A model generated the notes under the pieces. That model had not been told where the DNA came from. It worked only from the letters and a program-made list of their open reading frames with translations, and ran no database searches. A DNA stretch of 30,200 nucleotides from Nymphaea colorata. Taxonomy: Eukaryota > Streptophyta > Magnoliopsida > Nymphaeales > Nymphaeaceae. Shown piece by piece: positions 1 through 9,995 of this stretch; the first letter of the stretch is position 1; each line of letters opens with the position of its first letter. Both the position numbers and the translations under genes were made by a program. The stretch lies in the NCBI RefSeq assembly GCF_008831285.2, contig NW_022205276.1, positions 1-30,200 on the forward strand, read 5' to 3'.

Positions 1-93
1 ACCCCAACCCAACCCCAACCCCAACCCCAACCCCAACCCCAACCCCAACCCCAACCCCAACCCCAACCCCAACCCCAACCCACCCCAACCCAA
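1..93. repeat. Left telomere, CCCCAA repeat
   Basis: About 15 tandem copies of CCCCAA run to the very left end of the sequence. Shortened units (CCCAA) occur next to the tip and again at the inner boundary near 81-93, where the repeat breaks down into unique AT-rich sequence. Together with the GGGGTT tract at the right end, this shows a linear chromosome captured telomere to telomere. The C4A2/G4T2 unit is the one known from Tetrahymena and, mixed with G3T3, Paramecium; hypotrich ciliates use C4A4. Confidence 0.97.
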
Positions 94-234
94 AGATATA
101 ATTGGCCAATTTTAAATAGCTAATGATGATAATAAATCAATTTAATAATAACCCCATTCAAAAATTCGTAATTTTTCGTTCTAATATATCTGATATTTGC
201 TTAACCTTAACTTTAGAATATAATAATAATAAAC

Positions 235-1615
235 ATGCCTAAGCAGGTGATTGTAAATATGTCACATAACTATCCCTTCGGATAGTGCGAGGACGGTGAC
301 GACCAAAGCGTTCGAATTTTAGTTCAACGCAGTATCGAATGCGGCGCTGGGGGCAAAGAATCCACCCTCACTCGAGCCAACTTCTTCCGCAGATTAAACC
401 AAAGTTGCATCATCAAGCTATAACAAGTCCTCGAGGAAGAAACAGCAGTGATCCTGCTCTATGAATACGTCCCCATTCGCATGCAAACATGGATTTCCAA
501 TATTAACGAGAAGTTCATCGAGGGATTCTGCAAGCAGCTTATATAGCTCGGCGATTACCTGGCCAAGTGCTATATATCAGCCGAGATCAGATTGGAAAAT
601 GTGGGCATGGATGAGAATTACAAGCCGAAATATTTTCTGGATCTAGATTTTACAGTTGACGAGAGCATCCCAAAGGCAACACTGCGTAGCAAGTATCAGC
701 AAGAAGTCCTTCAGCTGTTCAAGCCGTATGTGCAAAGTAAATTAGCGTTGAAAGGAGGCTTTCCTACACAATCTTCAAGGGGAAAGGAGAGTAGTAGTAG
801 TCACAGATAAGAATATAGCCCTGGAACAATAGTCAAGTATAAGGGTTCCAGTAGCAAGGCAGATAAGAGCGATTTGCAATCAGTTGCCAGCACGATGAGA
901 TTGAAAGAAAAGGCAGTTGCATTACAGAAGGAACGAAAAAATTAGAGTATCAATGTATGTGGAAGTCAGTTCGACATGGTTCCATTTGAGAAAAATAGGA
1001 AGCAGTCTATTTTATCCTCTGTTTCTAATGTCAAAATCAGTCGTCTTGGAAGAAAAATAGACTAGATTAAGAGCAAGCTGAGAAATATATACTCTCCTGA
1101 ACCGTTTTATATCCGACATGAAGAAAAAAGTATCGAAAAACGAGATAATGGAATCGCGTTTAACTATGGATCAACATAAAAAGTGTTTGCGAATGGCTCT
1201 AACCCAAAATTAAGGCTTGGATTCATCTGCTTTCTGTCAAAATATCCTAAGGGATTTACAACATGAATAAAGCATTTTTCAAAAATTTTAGAAAAATCTC
1301 GCCAAGCAAATATGTGGAGGAGGTCTTCCGTTGAAAAAGAATGAAACTCTAAAGGAAAAATAGTACGAGCAGATGAAAAAGTCAGATGATGGATACTTCA
1401 AGGATTTCTTCTCTGTCCTTTAGGACAAGCCGAAGCAATTATTAGGAGAGTAGAGGCCTCTCATGCTCGATAATGTACCTTTCCAGATGGATGAGCCTCG
1501 GCAAGCACCTAATAGAGGCATTGAAAAACCTCATATGTTGGAGCTGGAGAATAGAGTTAAGAGCGCAATCAATAAAAGCAAAACACTCATCAATAAATTT
1601 AAAGGATAACGCTGA
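235..1615 (+). CDS. Subtelomeric protein-kinase-like protein, probable pseudokinase (frame broken)
   Basis: From the ATG at 235 an open frame (TAA/TAG = Gln) reads like a degenerate kinase domain. A hinge-like VILLYEYVP is followed by a catalytic-loop equivalent, SAEIRLENV, where HRDLKPENI would be expected, and then DLDF where DFG would be. The HRD aspartate is replaced by Glu, the Lys after HRD by Arg, and I see no good beta-3 Lys (VQR where AxK is expected). The Asn of the loop and the first Asp of DFG are kept. A basic linker follows. The frame must change once between about 1083 and 1140; the second frame is then open to the TGA at 1613. Beyond it, coding-like sequence in the same frame runs to a TGA at 1925-1927, so the true C-terminus may lie there after further frame changes. 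The start is only about 140 bp from the telomere. The kinase fold is inferred from motif spacing; loss of activity is likely but untested. Confidence 0.6.
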
Positions 1616-1927
1616 TTTTAACGCAATTTTATATTTCGTATTGAAGAGAATCATCTATTTTATTTGATCATCCAAAAGTATTCTAACAGCGAATAGTTAG
1701 ATGATTGTGAGTTGGCCATATTATTCCTTAGCTTTAGGACGTATGGAGAGGCAAAAGTTAAAGCTTTATTGAGCGTTTTAGTTAATTATTAAATGAAATA
1801 TAAGTTAAAAATATAACAGTTAAAAATAGAACTAACTTCTAATAAAATTCTAAAATATATGATGGTAAATTTGCGTATAAATCTTGCCTTTTGGTCGTCT
1901 TTCAACTATCCTATCACAGCGTTATGA

Positions 1928-2424
1928 AAATATTTTATAAGCTTGTTTTCCTTAATAATGTATTGCGCCTGATTCAGTCTTAGTATTCTTTGCATTATGC
2001 CAAGGACTATTGTAACTGATGGTTTGAGAACTCAATTCTTACTATATTTTAATTTCTAAAATAAGCATCAGCTTTTATCAATTAAAAATAATAAAAAACA
2101 AGGCCATTTTGTTTTTAACACAAGCCAAATCAATTCTAAAAAAGTTTTACACCGAAACTGATTCATTTTCTTACTAAATTACACCTGCCATTATTTGATG
2201 ATTTTCTTATTTTTGTTTATGGAAAGTCCATATGAGTGATTCTGATATGAAAAAATCGGCAATACCCGAGTAAATAGTTTAGTATTTTGCGAAAACTTTT
2301 AATTTGGCTTAAGCCTGGATATAAGTGGAGTAAAACCAGCAAGAAAAGTTACCCGCCATGGCGTGATTTGCTGCTTAACCGCCCTCTTAAATTATAATCA
2401 TATTAGAAAATCTGTCATTATTCC
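1928..2424. other. Intergenic stretch, no gene supported
   Basis: AT-rich sequence between the kinase-like gene and the HMG-box gene. It presumably holds the 3' end of one and the promoter of the other. The only open frame of note is a 93-codon reverse-strand frame (2078-2359), which is unremarkable in a code with a single stop codon and shows no protein-like composition. Confidence 0.6.
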
Positions 2425-2874
2425 ATGGAAATCCAAAAGAATTCAGCCAGCAACTGCATGAAAGCCCCACCAAGCAAGCCATTAGAGGGCTACTTCCGTT
2501 TTAGGCAAGAAATGATGCAGGCCTTGCAAGGCTAAGAGCGAACCTCCGAGAACATCATCCGTCTCTGGAATCAGCTCACTCTCGAACAAAAAGCGGCACG
2601 ACAATAACAGTGCAAGCTAGAGATGGAACTGTACGAACAGGAGGTGGCAAGATGGAAGGAAGAACAGTTGATACCTTTGAGGCCCCTTGAAAATACATAA
2701 AATCTCAACCAAAGTATTGACTTATAATAGAAAATATAATTAAAATGTCACGAAGCTACTGGCACACTTTAGGAAATTTAACAGCCTCAAACTTAAAATA
2801 AAAAAACAAAAGTCATCAAGAAGTTGACCCAAAAAAAATCGCTAAAAAAGCAAAATAGCGAGATTGAAAATTGA
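2425..2874 (+). CDS. Small HMG-box protein
   Basis: A single uninterrupted frame of 149 codons, from ATG to TGA, using TAA/TAG as Gln. Residues about 13-80 match the HMG-box pattern: a basic, proline-rich lead-in (KAPPSKPLEGYFRF) in place of the usual PKRPLSAYxxF, then a helix with RLWNQLTLEQKAA corresponding to the WKxLSxEEKxxY segment, then a final charged helix ending YEQEVARWKEE. The tail (residues 81-149) is rich in Gln and Lys, with lysine clusters near the end. Such proteins bend DNA or bind nucleosomes in the nucleus; one box plus a basic tail resembles small HMGB-type chromatin proteins. It converges on the reverse-strand gene to its right, with only 75 bp between the two stop codons. 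No frame break is needed. The assignment rests on pattern, not an alignment, and the box is divergent. Confidence 0.72.
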
Positions 2875-2949
2875 TGTTTATATTACTTTATTGAATGACT
2901 CATATTTTGAAAATGATTCTGTCACTTCCTCGTAGAATTGGCACTCGAC

Positions 2950-5480
2950 TCAAAAAAGTTTGCTCTCAAGGGTTTTCCGATATTCATTTTCGACCTATTG
3001 AGTCCATCCTGATTGATATACAAGCGGACGGGAGGTCTTCAGAGCCATAGGATAACGAGTGGCAGTTGGTCTATGCTCTATTTTTCTTATTGACTTCGAT
3101 TTTCTTTCTAATTATTAGAATCTTTCTGCAGATTCCATATGCCGAGTATTAAGTGATTTCTCACTCGCAATTTTTCTTCTTTTTTCATGGACCAACGATA
3201 TCAAAGTATCAGGATTTCCATCAGTAAGCTTTTTAACCTTCATCATATTAATTGTACGTTGGACATATGATACTCATGAAGAAGTTTCATTTTCACATCG
3301 GCTAAAGCATTTAAGATGTTTTATTTGACTTTGTTCTTCATGAACTTTGTCTTTATCTTGAATTCTGTAAAAAGCTTCTGCTCGAATGCTTCGTTTTGAA
3401 GACCTTGACCTTTATCCACCTCGCTTTATAATGGATGATTGATGATGCTTTGGGTATGCTGTTCGGCAAGGACTAAGTCTAACAGCTCTTTTCTGAGTTT
3501 AAAGTATGTTTCCAAGTTAGTTCCTGAGTATTTGTTTTTAAAGATGACTTGATTGTTCTTTTTTTAGATATGGCCATCCATCTATTTTTACAGTTTGGAT
3601 TTCTTCAGAAGATACTATTTTTGTAGCTTTCGAATTGCTCAAGCAAATCTTGGGAGTTTCTATCACTAAGTTACGATTTTTGGGCTCTTCTTTTTCCTGA
3701 TTTTGATCTTAAAATCCTTTGCTATGATTATTTGAGTTCATCTTTAAGACCATATTTTTATTTGTTGTTGGTATGTTTGATCCTTTCGAGTTGTTTTGGA
3801 TCATTATTCTTGGCAGTTCTTTGTGTTTGAAGCAATTTTTGTACTTGCTCAGATAAATCAATGAGTTGCTCTTGATATTTTATGATCATATTTGAGTCTA
3901 CTCCTCTTAAATACGCATCATTCGGGTTATTTAGGTGGTTTAGTAGGTCGAGAATCTTCGTTAGATGTGCTTGTGCATCAAGCGTCGGATCGTAATCTAG
4001 ATCTATCGTGCATTTTAAGATAGTCTTTCGGACGTTTTCGTGGAGGATTATGTAAAGCTTCGAGAGCTAGCTTACTATTTACTGGGATTTTTGCATGTCG
4101 TCCATAAAACGGACCCATTATTTTTGCATAACTTCCATAATAAAATTAAATAAGTAATGCAAAAATCATAAAATCCACTTCATGTTTGGCTTCTTTCTAA
4201 CTATGGAACTTTTCGCTTTTCTTCTTGTACTTTACAATGAAACACTCCTCATTTATGACCTATTTTCTGATCTTTTCCAGCGAGGCAACGAAAGCTCCAT
4301 CGACTTGTTCTCAAGATGCTTCTATTAAGATTTCATCTTTTTCACCCTAAAGGACTTGTCAGTTGGTGTTTGATCAATAATTTAGCTTTTTTCCATGCAG
4401 CATTTCTCATATAAGGTGATTAATCCTTCTGATGTGAATGAGCTTAAAGGATTAAAGACGTATTTGAAGCAATTAGAAAGTCTAGCGTTACCTTATGAAT
4501 CGATCGTCCACTAAACATTGAGTTATTTGACTTATTTGAACTCACTGATTTCTAAATTGACCATCATTTAAAGAGATAAAAGCTGTGCATATTCCTCAAA
4601 CTTTTTACTTTTTATCATCTAGCTCTTTAGCTCATCGTACTCCTCTTTAATATACCTCCATCTTTATTGCCTATTTACGATGCATTTAATTGTACTTATG
4701 ATCTCTTTTGTTCTGGCGTTTAAGCCAACTTTGTGTATGCTGACTTAAACTTTGGAGTGGTGTCTTTTTGGCCAGGAAGAATTTTGAAATATGATATTTC
4801 AGTCAAGTTGAAAGGGTATTATATGAAGGATAGGATTTATGTAAAGCTGAAGAGTTGCTAAGCTCCATTTTGAAAGTAGCCTACACAAAATGGTTATCTC
4901 TCAAGTTGTCCTTGCTTGCTATACATTGCCTAGGGGCTTACTTTTACCTTACGAACAAAAGCTGATGCCTATTTTTTCGCAGAAAACATCATTGGCATAT
5001 ATTATTTTTCCTCATTGGCGTGAATGATTTCTCTACTCTCATCTGTAAGATTATTTGAATGAATCAATTGATCAGTAAGTTCCCTTCTAAGTTTGTGAAA
5101 ATAGATATGGCTGAACCAATACCTCAATTTGTTTTTATCCTTTCTATTTTTAACGATTTTTATTCGTTATTCCTGAGTAACAATGTGGATGGTGTTATAA
5201 TCGAAAAAGATAAAACTGCATATATCAACATAGGCTCCATTGGACAGATGGCTGAGAAGAGGAAGGAGATGGTTTAGAGGCTATTGAACGTTGAAAGTTG
5301 GTTGTTAGATGGTGATTTTTAAATTTTAGGGACTAATATTCCACAGATTTTGATTTTGGTTAAATTATAGTTGCTAATTGTCTGTACTGACTGCGTAGAT
5401 GCTTGAGATTATCTCTCGGGATTGAGATTAGACAGAGCGTATAAGATTCTGAGATTTTTTAATTACCTAACTCTCCTCAT
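2950..5480 (-). CDS. Unknown large basic/coiled-coil protein (frame broken)
   Basis: The reverse strand carries a series of overlapping open frames with protein-like composition from an ATG at 5478-5480 to a TGA at 2950-2952, roughly 840 codons in all. I recognise no family. The N-terminal third is Ser/Gln-rich (for example SPSSSQPSVQW), the middle has a mixed globular-looking stretch (YIKEEYDELKSQMI, then VQWTIDSQGNARLSNCF), and the C-terminal half is charged and helical with many Lys, Glu and Gln, consistent with coiled coil. Several one-base frame changes are needed, near 5250, 4640, 4330, 3970, 3610 and 3240. The opposite strand is also open at 5059-5406, but the reverse reading connects better to its neighbours. 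It lies upstream of nothing on its own strand and ends 75 bp from the HMG-box gene. Confidence 0.5.
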
Positions 5481-5898
5481 TTATCTATTAATTCCAATTA
5501 AAATCTAATATCAACAATTAAAAGTGATTTTCTGATATTAAATTTTAAAAAGTTAGAAGTTAATCATACAAACGACCATAAATACTACCTATGCCAGAAT
5601 CTATTGCGTAAAAAGCATTTTGCAAAATCGGCAATCAGAAAACTATCTTCAAGATAATTTAGATCGTACAGTTTGCATTTACTTATGTTTAAAGTTTTTT
5701 ATTAAGTCATTTATTTCAAAGATAATTAAAGAAGGAAAAAACTATAGCATAATGGATCAATGAGTTTATCAAACATCTTAATTCAAGCTTAGCTATTTTT
5801 TATTAATGGCCTTGATGCCTAGAAAAAGATATGCTGTTAGCAATAAAAAATAGAGAATATACGAAATGCATGAAAAATGGAAATTATTGATATGGAAA
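5481..5898. other. Intergenic stretch between two reverse-strand genes
   Basis: AT-rich spacer of about 420 bp that separates the start of the unknown reverse-strand gene from the stop codon of the first amidase. It should contain the promoter of the former and the 3' end of the latter. I see no coding frame with protein-like composition, no RNA gene and no notable repeat. Confidence 0.55.
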
Positions 5899-7682
5899 TC
5901 ATTTGCTTTTTTGAGCAAGAGGAAGTGGATAATTTTGGTAAAATTTGAAATGAGTTTCTATCCTTTTCGCCAGTCCAAGAATCTTTTCTTATTCAAAAGG
6001 AAGGCCAACTATTTGAACGCCCACAGGAAGGCCTGCTGAATCAACTACACTCTTTTTGATCACATTAGTGATGTCATCATCCCAGCGCTTTCGTATGTTT
6101 GTTCATTTTCCCTCACTGTGGTCACAGGAGTAGAGGCAGCAGGCATCCCAAGCACATTCCATATAAATGTGTAAGCAGCTAAAAGGTCGCCTTGTCTTGA
6201 TATGCCGTGGTTCGCAGCCTCAATGCCGAAACCAGGACAGACAACAAGGTCGAGGCTATGGTGACGCCAGAACTATATCCATTCTCTTCTAAGCTACTTC
6301 ACTCTTCCGACAAATTTTTGATATTAATAAGTGCTCATTTTTTTCGACGCATTGACAAGGATTCCTAGTCTCGGCTGTGAACACTTCATCAGGCTCTCAA
6401 CTATTCCAAAGAGACAGCAATTTAGTTGGGTAATCATCGCTGTTTATTAATACTAAGGAATCAGCTACTCTCCGTCTAGGGCATCGATGAATGCTTTGAA
6501 GCCTCCTTCTCCTACCATTTATGAGAACATTGAGCAAATAACTTCAGTTTCATTAGGGAATTAATCTCAATCAGTTCATTTCCGTCTTTTTCAAGATACT
6601 CTACTGTTTATGCAAGGCTCTAGAACAGGCGGGGGTGCATTCTATCAAATCAAGCTTGCCAAAGTAGCCAATTCTAAGCTTTTTGTTCTTATCAGAGTAG
6701 GAATGATAGGCCTTTAGATCAAAAGGAAAGAGCTTCACGTAAGGATCATTTTTGCCCTTGTAGTATTATTCAGATGATAATATTTTCATGCAAAGAGCAA
6801 GAGAATCAATTGATCTTCCCATAGGGCCATTAACAGGCAAGACAAGATTTTTACCGCTAAAAGCCCTACTGCACTCTCTAAATATCATTATTCTTACGTT
6901 TAACTGCGTATCTAAGGAAGACGATGTGGAGAGGGCATCAATCCAGAAACTCCGCAAAATTGAGCAGGAATTCTTATGCTTCCTCCTTGATCATTTGCGA
7001 GACTAAGCGGGGATATTCCGGCAGCTAATGATGCCCCTTCTCCACCAGAACTGCCTCCAACAGATTTGTTATGATTCCAAGGATTAAGAGTGCGTCCCCA
7101 TAAGAAATTATTTGAATCAAAGGCAAAGGCCAGTTGAGGCAGATTAGTTTTCATAAACGGTATCATTCCACTCGTCTTGATACAGATTATTTGAGGAGAG
7201 TCAGTCTCGCTAATATTGTTTGCCCTAGCACTGAGTCCAAGAGTGACTGCTGTTGATTCCATTTCTATATTATCCTTAATCGAAATGGGAACTCCGAACA
7301 GTTATGGGTAATGTTTGTCAGGATTAAACTCCTAGCCAATTGCTACATTTGTCTTCCCTGTTTTGGAACGATCCTGATCGCATTATTTTGCTTTATTCAA
7401 TGCAAACTAAAAATTGTCTTCAGTGATGATGCAAAGATCTTTGCCAATGGTGGCAGCCCTTAAGCCATATATGGCTATCAATTGTTAAGATGTCACTTAA
7501 CGCTTGTTCAAGAGTTGAACGATTTCCACAACATCAGATCTAATGACATGCTAGATAAGGTTTTTGGAGATATTGGATTTTGAAATGATCGATTAGAAGA
7601 CTGTCTTATACTATTCAAGGCGTTTATTTCTATTTTACAACTTATCTCTTCTGATTTTTTAGAAATTATTGCTATTTCCCAT
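5899..7682 (-). CDS. FAAH-like amidase (amidase-signature family), paralogue A
   Basis: Starts at the reverse-strand ATG 7680-7682 with MGNSNN and reads unbroken for about 257 residues. It carries the full amidase-signature core: catalytic Lys136 in PISIKDNI, Ser211 in GGSSGGEGA and nucleophile Ser235 in DQGGSIRIP. The spacings K136-S211 (75) and S211-S235 (24) equal those I recall for mammalian fatty acid amide hydrolase, and the intervening GRTLNPWN and IPFMKTNLPQ segments also match that subfamily. Expected chemistry is hydrolysis of fatty acid amides or esters at a membrane. Distal to about 6900 the protein continues but only through frame changes near 6900-6840, 6610, 6560 and 6050. The last segment (GLPVGVQIVGLPF) ends at the TGA 5899-5901. 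N-terminal MGN could be myristoylated. A close paralogue lies directly upstream in the same orientation, so this is a tandem duplication. Confidence 0.85.
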
Positions 7683-7737
7683 TTGGTTTCAAATTAGATA
7701 AAGAATATATTAAATAACTAAAATTCGAAACGTAATG

Positions 7738-9660
7738 TCAGTTTTATTATAGCGTCTATTCAATTCTTACAAGACATAGCTTAGCTTGAAAAAAGTGTGT
7801 GGCAATGATAGCTTTAACATCGAATTTGTAAGAAAAACAAATAGATTGAATAAAAATTATTAAAGATAATTAATTATCTAAGTAATCAAGGGTCTATTTT
7901 GGAAGTGGATGTTTCTGACGAAACTGGAAGTGTTTTTCAATCCTTCTAGAAAGTCCCAATACTTTTTCCTCGCTAAACGGTAATCCTATAACTTGAACGC
8001 TAACCGGTAAACCTGCAGAAGTGCTTACAGTCTTCTTAATTGCCTTCGTATAATCGTCTTCCCAATGACTCTAATAATACTGTTCATCTTCCCGCGTGAC
8101 TGTAACAGGTAGTGAGCATGATACCATGCTAAAGGCACTCCAAATGTTGGAATAGGCTACAACTAGATAGCAATCTTTGGAGAAGCAATGATTCGTGGCT
8201 TCAACTGCAACCACAGGACATATCACAAAGTCCAGCTTGTTCTTTCGCCAGTAATCTATCCATTCAGCACGTAACTAATAACATCTTCCAGCTTTTTACA
8301 GGTATTAATGAGTGGTTAGCTTTTAGCATCCATTAAGAAAAACTCCTACCCTTGGTTGAATCTTTTGCATGAAAAATTTGAAAATCTTGAAAAAAAATGT
8401 GTTCATGCTGGTTATTTTGTTCAAAGTGGAATACTCTTCGGCCATTTTTTCCCCCTCAAGCATTTAATTAAAAATCTTCATGTTACCCTATGAAGCTACT
8501 TCATAAAATGGCACAGCTAAAACCTCTCTTTAATTAGGGATATGAATTTCTACAAGCTCATGCCCTTCACTTTTCAAAAACTCTATAGCCTATAGAAGTC
8601 CTCTATTGACGGCTGGTGAAGTCTATATCATCTATAAATTTTCAAGGTAGCCTATTCTTAGTTTTTTCTTAGAATTTGCATATTAATTGTAGACTTTTTC
8701 ATCAAAAGGATGAATCTTGACATAAGGATCTTGTTTTCATCATAAAATGATTCAGTTGTCATAGCTTTCATCCATAAAGCGGCTCCTTAGATTGATTGCG
8801 TCAAAGGGCCAGTCATTACCTTGACTGTGTCCATGCCCACAAAGCCTCTGCTTGATATTCTAGATTAAAATATTTTTACGTCACTGTTTTAATGCGGGCA
8901 AGCGGCCTGGACTTGGCATAAATCCAACAACTCCATTGAAAGCTGCAGGGATCCTGATTGAACCAAACCTGTCATTTCCTATACCTATTGGCGACACCTT
9001 AGCAGCTATGCTGGCACCCTAGCCTCCAGAACTTCCCCTGCAGATTTCAAGCGATTCCAAGGATTTAAGGTTCTTCCCCACAAAAAGTTAGAGCTGTCAA
9101 AGCTGAGAGCCATTTGGGGCATATTGGTCTTAATGAATGGGATCATTCCACTGTTCTTAGCACAAACAATCATGGAAGAGTCTTTTTCGAATATTTTGGC
9201 TGCTCTTGCAGATAAGCCACATGTTGATGTTGTTCCTGCCATTTAGATGTTATCCTTGATTGAAATGGGGATTCCGAAGAGAGGAGGAAAGAACTTTTAA
9301 TTATCATACTCATCATCCAAAGTCCAATTTTTTTTATTGGTTTTAGCTCTTATTAATCACACTCTTTAGCTTTTTTAGAGCATACTAAAAATATTCTTCG
9401 GTGATGCAGCATAGCTGTTTTCCAATAGTGGCGGCCCTGTAGCCGTAGATGGCGACTAACTGAAGAGAAGTAAGCTCTCGATTGTTGATAAGTTGTACTA
9501 AGCCTGCAACATCGTCATTAATAATCCTTGAAATTTTGTCAGAGGTGAGGTTAGTTTCTGTTAGTATACGCTGAAATATGGGAATAAAATGATCAAGTTG
9601 CCTGTTACGTCTCTCAATTGTATCCTTTCTTATGTTGTCAAAGGAATGCTAGTTTCCCAT
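7738..9660 (-). CDS. FAAH-like amidase (amidase-signature family), paralogue B
   Basis: Tandem paralogue of the neighbouring amidase, with the ATG at 9658-9660 (MGNQHS, a good N-myristoylation pattern with Ser at position 6). It keeps PISIKDNI, IPFIKTNMPQ and GRTLNPWN. The Ser-Ser-Gly-Gly element needs one extra base in a G run at about 9043. Around the nucleophile Ser the sequence is DRFGSIRIP rather than DxGGSIRIP, so a near-invariant Gly is Phe (codon 8965-8967). Other frame changes are needed at an A8 run near 9340, between about 8905 and 8870, and near 8735. From there about 330 codons are unbroken, ending at the TGA 7738-7740; the last ~45 residues look unlike the paralogue and may be read-through of a missed frame change. 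Its stop is 55 bp before the start of paralogue A. Likely the same class of amide hydrolase, but activity is doubtful. Confidence 0.8.
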
Positions 9661-9995
9661 TAAGTTATAAATGCTAGTAGTCTAAACTAGGAGCCTATAT
9701 ATAACAGAAACAAAGCTCTAGGAATACCAGAAATCGGTAGGAAAAAAATAACTAACCTTTTTTGATGTTGTTATGTAAATCATTCAGATTTGGATCATAA
9801 AAAATGGTTTCATATCAATCTTTCAAAAAATAATTCATCTATTAATTTTATTTATGCTAGATGATTAGGCATAGGTCTTGACTTATCTTTTTGAAAGTGC
9901 CTGCATGATAATCGCAAGCAGTTTTATTAGTTTGCTTTGTTTGGTGAACACTATGATTAATATCTTGGCCCATAACGGTATTGATAATTTAAATT
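9661..9995. promoter_or_regulatory. Divergent intergenic region between amidase B and kinesin
   Basis: A 335-bp AT-rich region between two start codons pointing away from each other. It must hold the promoters of both genes, either separate or shared. I see no specific conserved element, RNA gene or coding frame within it. Confidence 0.5.

Noticed and set aside
1-93. CRISPR-like direct repeats
   Set aside because: The hexamer array is a telomere: it has no spacers and is mirrored at the other chromosome end.
2078-2359. Reverse-strand open frame of 93 codons upstream of the HMG-box gene
   Set aside because: With only TGA as stop, frames this long arise by chance about a quarter of the time; composition is poor and there is no motif.
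5059-5406. Plus-strand open frame running through TAG to a TGA
   Set aside because: The opposite strand over the same bases continues smoothly into the longer reverse-strand gene on both sides, so the plus reading is taken as its shadow, though not with certainty.
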